A DNA stretch of 64,000 nt from Anaerolineae bacterium (GTDB lineage Bacteria > Chloroflexota > Anaerolineae > Aggregatilineales > Phototrophicaceae), in the NCBI GenBank assembly GCA_022823945.1, contig JAJEBK010000003.1, forward strand, positions 1 through 64,000. The letters are read 5' to 3'. Below are positions 58,451 to 64,000 of the stretch, piece by piece; within the stretch, counting starts at the first letter, position 1; each line of letters begins with the position of its first letter. The notes under the pieces were generated by a model, which worked only from the letters and a program-made list of their open reading frames with translations, had not been told where the DNA came from and ran no database searches. Made by a program: the position numbers and the translations under genes.

Positions 58451-61432
58451 ATGAGCGACAAAATCAGAGACGACCTGCTTGCCAAGCTCAAGTTCCGCTG
58501 CATCGGACCGCATCGTGGTGGGCGCGTCGTGGCGGTGGCGGGCGATCCACAGCACAAACATACCTTTTATTTTGGCGCTTGCGCGGGCGGCGTATGGAAG
58601 ACCAGCGATGGCGGCTTGTACTGGCGCAATATCAGCGATGGCTATTTTGGCACGGCGGCGGTGGGCGCATTGGCTGTCGCGCCATCCGACCCCCGGATAC
58701 TCTATGCCGGCACGGGCGAAAGCACCATCCGCGGCAATGTCTCGCATGGCGATGGCGTTTACAAATCCAGCGATGGCGGACGCAGCTGGCAGCATATCGG
58801 TTTGCGAGAAACGCGGCATATCGGCAAGATAGTCATCCATCCGCAAGACCCGGATACGCTCTATGTGGCGGCATTTGGACGCGCCTTTGGGCAAAGTGAT
58901 GAGCGCGGCGTCTATCGCAGCCAAAACGGCGGCGCAAGCTGGCAGTTGGTCTTGCACAAGAGCGCCCGGGCTGGCAGCCACGATGTCTCGCTGGACCCAC
59001 AAGATCCGCGTATTCTGTTTGCGGCGGTCTGGCAGGCGCAACGGTATCCGCACAAACTGGACAGCGGCGGCGAGGACTGTGGCTTGTGGCGCAGCCTGGA
59101 CGGCGGCGCAAGCTGGCAAGATATCTCGCGCAGACCTGGCTTGCCGACCGGTCTGCTGGGCAAAATCGGCGTGGCGGTGTCACCGGCGAAGTCGGGCCGC
59201 GTCTGGGCAGCGGTCGAAGCCGAGGATGGCGCGGTCTTTCGCTCTGATGATTATGGCGAAAGCTGGACGCGCGGCAGCGAACAATCACTTTTGCGCACGC
59301 GACCCTGGTATTACATGCACATCACCGCCGATACGCAGGACGTCGACACCGTCTATGTGCAGAATTATGGCTGCTGGAAATCGACCGATGCCGGCGACAG
59401 CTTCGAGCAAATGCCCACGCCGCACGGCGATGAACATGCCATGTGGATTGACCCGACCGACAACCAGCGCATCGTCAAAGGCAATGACGGCGGCGCATGC
59501 GTGTCCTTCAATGGCGGCGCAAGCTGGTCATCCATCTACAATCAGCCCACCGCCCAACTCTACCATGTCTGCACCGATGACGGTTTTCCATACCGCGTAT
59601 ATGGCAGCCAGCAAGACAACACCGCCATCAGTGTGCCTAGCGCCTCGGTCGATGGCGCGATACATGAACGCGACTGGTATGCGCCCGGCGGCGGCGAAAG
59701 CGGCTATATCGCCATCAAGCCCGACGATCCCGCCATTGTGGTCGCTTCGGGTCCCATCGGGCAGCGCGCCTACAACGACCTGATGACGCAGTACAACGAC
59801 CGCACCGGGCAAAAGTGGATTATCACGCCTTGGCCTGAACTCTATGGCTGGGGCGTCGGCGCAGAGAAGCTGAAGTACCGCTTTCAGTGGACATTTCCCA
59901 TTCATTTTTCTCGGCACAACCACGATACGCTCTATGTGTGCAGTCAGCATCTGCACCGCTCTGCCGACCTGGGCGCGAGCTTTGAAGTGCTAAGCCCCGA
60001 CTTGACGCGCAATGACCCCGACAAGCTGCGGGCATCGGGCGGACCCATCACACGCGACAACACGGGCGCAGAGGTCTATTGTACGATCTTCGCGCTAGCG
60101 GAATGCCCGCACGAGGCAGATGTGCTGTGGGCGGGCACGGACGACGGGCTGGTGCATCTGTCGCGAGATGGCGGACGCAACTGGCGCGAGATCACCCCGC
60201 CCGATCTGCCTGATTGGGCGCTGATCAGCATCATCGAGCCATCGCCGCATCAGCCCGGCGCAGCCTACTTGGCCGCGACTCGCTACAAGCTGGACGATAC
60301 GCGCCCCTACCTCTACAAGACGAGCGATTATGGCGCGACCTGGCGATTGATTACGGCTGGCATCCCCGAGCACGAATTCACGCGCGTCATCCGCGAAGAT
60401 CCAAATCGGCGCGGTCTGCTGTATGCGGGCACAGAGACGGGCATTTATGTATCCTTTGATGATGGCGCGTCTTGGCAGCGGCTGGGCGGCAACTTGCCTA
60501 TCGTACCCATTCACGACTTCGTTATCAAAGATCATGAGCTGGTGGTGGCCACCCATGGGCGTTCTTTTTGGATATTGGATGATCTGCGCCCCTTGCAGCA
60601 GTTGGCGGACGGGCTGGCGGCGGGGGGCTGTCATTTGTTCGCCCCAGCGCCAAAAGTGCGCATGCGGACTTATCCCGGCTTTGGCAACTGGGACGCGCAT
60701 TTTGGTGATGGCATGGTCAATTATGGCGGCGTGGGCACGAGCAATGCCGGCTTCGTCAGCAGCGAGGGCGATGAAGAGCCGACCTTTTTGAATGCCGGGC
60801 AAAATCCAGCGGCTGGCATCGTCTTTCACTATTGGCTGGCGGCCGACTGCGAGGCGGCGCTGCATATCCGCGATGCGAATGGCGATACTGTGCGCAGCTA
60901 TAGCGGCGATGCCCTGCCATCCGCAGCCGGCATCAATCGCTTTCATTGGAATCTGCGCTATCCTGGCGCGCTTTCAGTGGAGGGCATCGACGGGGCTTGG
61001 GAGCGCGCAGATGGACCCATGATTGTGCCGGGCGAATATACTGCCGAACTGGTCGCGGGCGACCAATGCAGCAGCCAGCCTTTTCGCTTGCTGCTCGATC
61101 CACGCGTGACGACCAGCGCCGCCGACCTTGTCGCCCAGCGGGATATGCTGCTGGAGATCTGCGAGCGCATTTCCCAGAACAATGGCCTGGTCAACCAACT
61201 GGCGAAGCGGCGTGGCGATGCTGGCGTCGAAGCGCTGCTGCCGCTGATGATGAATGTCGGCTATACGGAGTCGCAGCTGTATGCCAGTGGCTTGCACGAG
61301 AAACTGAATGCGCTCTTCGAGTCGGTGGACAGCGCCGATTTCGCTCCGCCCCAGGGCGCGCGCGAAGTCTTCGCTGAGCTTTGCGACAAGCTGGATGAAT
61401 ATGCGCTGGCGGTTGCCGGGCTGGGCATTTGA
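58451..61432 (+). CDS. Large VPS10/BNR-type beta-propeller protein without signal peptide
   Basis: A 993-residue protein with many Asp-box-like repeats, SxDGGxxW: TSDGGLYWRNI, SSDGGRSWQHI, SQNGGASWQLV, SLDGGASWQDI, SRDGGRNWREI and others, spread through residues 45-710. This marks the sortilin/VPS10-type and glycosyl-hydrolase-like beta-propellers. The last 270 residues form a helical and beta region (ICERISQNNGLVNQLAK) often found in such proteins. Most relatives I know are exported, but here the N-terminus (SDKIRDDLLAKLKFRCIGPH) is hydrophilic and no signal peptide is visible. Start position seems right because IGPHRGGRV is the usual beginning. Function is unknown. Confidence 0.85.
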   Translation: MSDKIRDDLLAKLKFRCIGPHRGGRVVAVAGDPQHKHTFYFGACAGGVWKTSDGGLYWRNISDGYFGTAAVGALAVAPSDPRILYAGTGESTIRGNVSHGDGVYKSSDGGRSWQHIGLRETRHIGKIVIHPQDPDTLYVAAFGRAFGQSDERGVYRSQNGGASWQLVLHKSARAGSHDVSLDPQDPRILFAAVWQAQRYPHKLDSGGEDCGLWRSLDGGASWQDISRRPGLPTGLLGKIGVAVSPAKSGRVWAAVEAEDGAVFRSDDYGESWTRGSEQSLLRTRPWYYMHITADTQDVDTVYVQNYGCWKSTDAGDSFEQMPTPHGDEHAMWIDPTDNQRIVKGNDGGACVSFNGGASWSSIYNQPTAQLYHVCTDDGFPYRVYGSQQDNTAISVPSASVDGAIHERDWYAPGGGESGYIAIKPDDPAIVVASGPIGQRAYNDLMTQYNDRTGQKWIITPWPELYGWGVGAEKLKYRFQWTFPIHFSRHNHDTLYVCSQHLHRSADLGASFEVLSPDLTRNDPDKLRASGGPITRDNTGAEVYCTIFALAECPHEADVLWAGTDDGLVHLSRDGGRNWREITPPDLPDWALISIIEPSPHQPGAAYLAATRYKLDDTRPYLYKTSDYGATWRLITAGIPEHEFTRVIREDPNRRGLLYAGTETGIYVSFDDGASWQRLGGNLPIVPIHDFVIKDHELVVATHGRSFWILDDLRPLQQLADGLAAGGCHLFAPAPKVRMRTYPGFGNWDAHFGDGMVNYGGVGTSNAGFVSSEGDEEPTFLNAGQNPAAGIVFHYWLAADCEAALHIRDANGDTVRSYSGDALPSAAGINRFHWNLRYPGALSVEGIDGAWERADGPMIVPGEYTAELVAGDQCSSQPFRLLLDPRVTTSAADLVAQRDMLLEICERISQNNGLVNQLAKRRGDAGVEALLPLMMNVGYTESQLYASGLHEKLNALFESVDSADFAPPQGAREVFAELCDKLDEYALAVAGLGI

Positions 61433-61546
61433 ACGGGCAGCTTTGACATAGCGATCTATCTGGATGCAGCGGCGCAGGGCAGCGAAGTCTCGCAAAGAAT
61501 TGCGGGAGTGGTGAGGATCGTGGCCGTACCCTATAGTGGCTGAGCT

Positions 61547-62461
61547 TTACTGCTGATACCTTCTTGGATCCAAGGCATCGCGCAAGCCATCGCCCACCAG
61601 GTAGAAGCACAGCACGGTAATCATAATCAGAATGCCCGGCGTGAAGACCAGGTGCACGCCCGTCACGAAGTAGCTGCGCGAATCGGTCAACATGTTGCCC
61701 CAGGTCGGCGTCGGCGGCTGGATGCCCACGCCCAAATAGCTCAAGCCCGATTCGATCAATATCAAATTACCGGCGATGATGGTCATGGTGACCATCACGA
61801 TGGAAAACACATTGGGCAAGATATGCGAGATCAAAATGCGCAAGTCGCTCGCGCCCAATGCCCGCGCCGCCAACACATAATCCCGCTCTTTCAATGACAG
61901 CACTTCTCCGCGCACCAGCCGGCTCGTCCCCACCCAGCCCAGCGCCGCCAGCACCACCACCAGCACCTCAGTCGATGGCTCCCAGACAGCTGAGGCGATC
62001 AACAACAGAAATAGCGGCGGGATCGCGCTGAGCGTATTGATCGCCCACGAGATCGCATCATCAATGCCGCGCCCATAATAGCCAGCCAGCAAGCCCAAAG
62101 TAATGCCGATGAAGACCGTCAAGATACTGGCCAGATAGGCGATGGTCAACGAGACGCGCCCGCCATAAATCAGGCGCAGCAACTGGTCGCGCCCCAGTTG
62201 ATCGCTGCCCAGCAGATAGCCAGCCTCCCCCGGCTGCCGAAAACGGTTGGGAATGCTGGTGCTGTTGACATCCAGCTCGAAGACTCGCTCGATCACCACG
62301 GGCATCAGCGTGCAGATAAAGGTAAAGATGAGCAGCACGCCGATTGCCAACATGGTCAGACGGTCGCGCAGGATAAATTGAAATGCATCGCGCCAGAAAG
62401 ATCGCGAGCGCGGACGGTCTTCCAGTTGGCTGAGTTCGGCTATCTCGGCTTGGCTGCCCAT
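61547..62461 (-). CDS. OppC/DppC-type ABC permease
   Basis: A 304-residue permease with FWRDAFQFILRDRLTMLAIG at the N-terminus, LLGSDQLGRDQLLRLIYGGR as the DppC block, and the EAA loop VLAARALGASDLRILISHILPN. It ends DPRRYQQ. It lies eight bases after the OppB-like gene on the same strand, making a two-gene unit. No binding protein or ATPase is in the unit; the family-5 protein at 53496, seven kilobases away and on the other strand, is a possible partner. Confidence 0.9.
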   Translation of the reverse strand: MGSQAEIAELSQLEDRPRSRSFWRDAFQFILRDRLTMLAIGVLLIFTFICTLMPVVIERVFELDVNSTSIPNRFRQPGEAGYLLGSDQLGRDQLLRLIYGGRVSLTIAYLASILTVFIGITLGLLAGYYGRGIDDAISWAINTLSAIPPLFLLLIASAVWEPSTEVLVVVLAALGWVGTSRLVRGEVLSLKERDYVLAARALGASDLRILISHILPNVFSIVMVTMTIIAGNLILIESGLSYLGVGIQPPTPTWGNMLTDSRSYFVTGVHLVFTPGILIMITVLCFYLVGDGLRDALDPRRYQQ

Positions 62462-62468
62462 GGGCGGC

Positions 62469-63494
62469 TCACTCCAGGCGAATGCGCGGATCGAGGATCA
62501 CATACATGACATCGGACAGCAGGACGCCCACGATAAACATGACGGAGGCGATGACCACCGAACCCATGACCACCGGATAATCCCGCGCGAAGACGGCGTC
62601 TATGATCAGCTTGCCCAGCCCGGGCCATTGGAAGACCTGCTCAATAATCACCGCGCCCGCTAGCAGCGTGCCGATGGATGGACCGAGAAATGTCGCCACC
62701 GGCAGCAAGCCATTGCGCAAGGCATGCCGCAGCCAAACCACCCGCGTCTGCAAGCCCTTGGCATAGGCGGTGCGCACATAATCCTGCTGCAAAACTTCCA
62801 AAATCTGCGTACGGGTAAAGCGCGAGATAAAGGCGATCCAGTTCAACGACAAGACAAAGACCGGCAAGACCATGTGCCGCAGCTCATCAGCCAGGTCGAA
62901 GCCGCCGCGTCGCGTGATATTCTGCATGCCGCTCATCGGCAACAGGTCGAGCTGAACGCTGAAGATGATGATAAGCAGCAAGCCCAGCCAAAATTGTGGC
63001 ACCGCATTGCCAAGCACCGAGATGATGCGAATGACCTGATCGACCCAGGTTCGGTGAAAGACCGCCGCCAGCACGCCCAGAGACACGCCCAGCAAATATC
63101 CCAGCGCCAGCGCCGACACGCCCAGCCGCAAAGTCGCCGGGATGCGCTGCGCGATCTGCTGCATGACCGGGCGCTTGTTTTTGATGGATTTACCAAAGTC
63201 GCCGCGCAGCAAACCCAGACGCTCGCCCGGCGTTTCGCCCACGCCATCGCCATCAATGTCGATCAAGGTCCAGTCGTTGCCAACCAGCCAATACACATAC
63301 TGTACCAGCGGCGGCTGGTCCAAGCCCAGTTGGCGGCGCATGGCTTCGTTGGTATCGCTTTGCATATTCGGTCCCCAGGTGATCATGGCGACCGGATCGC
63401 CCGGCGCAGACAAAATGATCAGGAACGACAAGATCGTCACACCAAAGAAGGTGGGGATGGCTTGCAGGATGCGGCGTTGGAAATACTTAATCAT
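62469..63494 (-). CDS. OppB/DppB-type ABC permease with Asp-rich insertion
   Basis: ATG 63494 gives 341 residues starting IKYFQRRILQAIPTFFGVTI, the standard OppB start; the frame is open 156 bases further but that part is not permease-like. The periplasmic segment (LGLDQPPLVQYVYWL) is followed by an insertion, IDIDGDGVGETPGERLG at about 95-112, resembling a calcium-binding loop (DxDxDG). Then come LRGDFGKSIKNKRPV and the EAA loop VRTAYAKGLQTRVVWLRHALRN. With the OppC-like gene it forms the channel for peptides or similar solutes. It is divergent from a PstS-like gene. Confidence 0.9.
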   Translation of the reverse strand: MIKYFQRRILQAIPTFFGVTILSFLIILSAPGDPVAMITWGPNMQSDTNEAMRRQLGLDQPPLVQYVYWLVGNDWTLIDIDGDGVGETPGERLGLLRGDFGKSIKNKRPVMQQIAQRIPATLRLGVSALALGYLLGVSLGVLAAVFHRTWVDQVIRIISVLGNAVPQFWLGLLLIIIFSVQLDLLPMSGMQNITRRGGFDLADELRHMVLPVFVLSLNWIAFISRFTRTQILEVLQQDYVRTAYAKGLQTRVVWLRHALRNGLLPVATFLGPSIGTLLAGAVIIEQVFQWPGLGKLIIDAVFARDYPVVMGSVVIASVMFIVGVLLSDVMYVILDPRIRLE

Positions 63495-63715
63495 GCCTGG
63501 CTGTCCAGCGGCTGCGCGCAAGCGAATTGTAACGCAAACAGCAGGCGCGACCAAAACGGGCTGGTCGGCTGGCGCGCACAGCCACTTAATGAAATCATAG
63601 CTGCCGCTTAACCTATTCGTTGTCCTCTTTAACAGACTGCCAGCTAACATGATTCACGGGTGGATGAGCCGCCCGCATCGACAAACTCTTCTGGTCTAGG
63701 GAGGACGCATCACAC

Positions 63716-64000
63716 ATGAAAACCGTACGCTTGCTTTCCATTCTGCTCGCCGCAATCCTGCTTTTGGTCCCCGCGCTGGCGATGGACCATGGGCTGCCCG
63801 AGGTCGACCCGCTTGACCACGCCGAAGGCTCCATCATCACCGCCGGCAGCTCCACCGTTTTTCCGCTGAGCGAACGCATGGCTGAATTGTGGACGGATGA
63901 AGGCGGCGTCGCGCCGTCGATCGCTTCCATTGGCTCGGGTGCCGGTTTTGAGCGCTTCTGTGTCGAGGGCGAAACCGATATCAGCAACGCCTCGCGCGCT
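63716..64000 (+). CDS. pstS: PstS-like phosphate-binding protein, N-terminal part (runs off the window)
   Basis: Ninety-five residues are visible, starting at ATG 63716 after GGGAGG. A signal peptide (LLSILLAAILLLVPALA) precedes ITAGSSTVFPLSERMAELW and SIGSGAGFERFCVEGETDIS, the phosphate-binding motifs of PstS and related PBP-like proteins: a Ser/Thr pair and a Gly-Ser-Gly loop. PstS captures phosphate for the PstCAB importer. The 221-base gap before it is shared with the divergent OppB-like gene and shows no certain promoter. Specificity cannot be confirmed from a partial sequence; some relatives are in sodium/phosphate or sensory systems. Confidence 0.85.
   Translation, partial: MKTVRLLSILLAAILLLVPALAMDHGLPEVDPLDHAEGSIITAGSSTVFPLSERMAELWTDEGGVAPSIASIGSGAGFERFCVEGETDISNASRA

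Overview
The window looks like chromosomal DNA of a GC-rich, free-living heterotroph, most likely a Chloroflexota bacterium of the Anaerolineae type. This is an inference from gene content. The features behind it are many carbohydrate and peptide ABC importers without their own ATPase, two F420/deazaflavin-type (DDN-like) reductases, a Roadblock/LC7 protein, secreted SH3 proteins with Cys-Cys repeats, and abundant G/C-rich hairpin repeats between genes. No rRNA or CRISPR array was seen, and I recognised no tRNA by eye.

Layout. 1-127 is the tail of an IS3-type transposase. 308-7373 holds an enolase-superfamily dehydratase, recJ, a sugar isomerase-like gene, a DMT transporter, a VOC protein and a solute-binding protein. 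7736-9424 encodes an ECF sigma factor fused to ankyrin repeats. 9524-14886 has an MFS/RidA pair, cobQ and a dppCB-like permease pair. 15437-25283 is a long plus-strand catabolic stretch: amidohydrolase, Rieske ferredoxin, LacI regulator, Rid-like protein, sugar-type ABC importer, SolA-like oxidase, SDR and Gfo/Idh oxidoreductases. 25382-29494 has a secreted four-repeat protein, a Fic protein and an MFS transporter.

29686-34982 is an LplB/YtcP/solute-binding-protein importer followed by a sulfatase, probably for sulfated glycans. 35110-46775 is housekeeping and mixed: a U32-like protein, an RraA-like aldolase, recO, an ABC-2 permease, ALDH7, tsaB-tsaE with a glycosyltransferase-like membrane protein, Roadblock, GNAT and DDN genes. 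46951-53169 contains two secreted SH3 proteins (one with a predicted HExxH metallopeptidase domain), a CoxE-like VWA protein, a PIN toxin-antitoxin pair and a broken hicBA module. 53496-64000 has a family-5 solute-binding protein, an APC-USP fusion transporter, a large beta-propeller protein, oppCB-like permeases and the start of a PstS-like protein.

Four dispersed repeat families occupy the gaps: A, C/G-rich double hairpins; B, ACCACCGAGTACACCGAG-like; C, GGGCGA...TCGCCC palindromes; and D, a TTATTGGACTTACTG motif. C- and D-type segments combine into a 136-bp element found twice, at 7509-7644 and 36558-36692. Family A copies follow three solute-binding-protein genes, recalling REP elements between malE and malF. 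The most unusual single items are the sigma-ankyrin fusion, the Cys-repeat/HExxH protein, the composite repeat, and a palindrome-bracketed promoter between the Fic and MFS genes.
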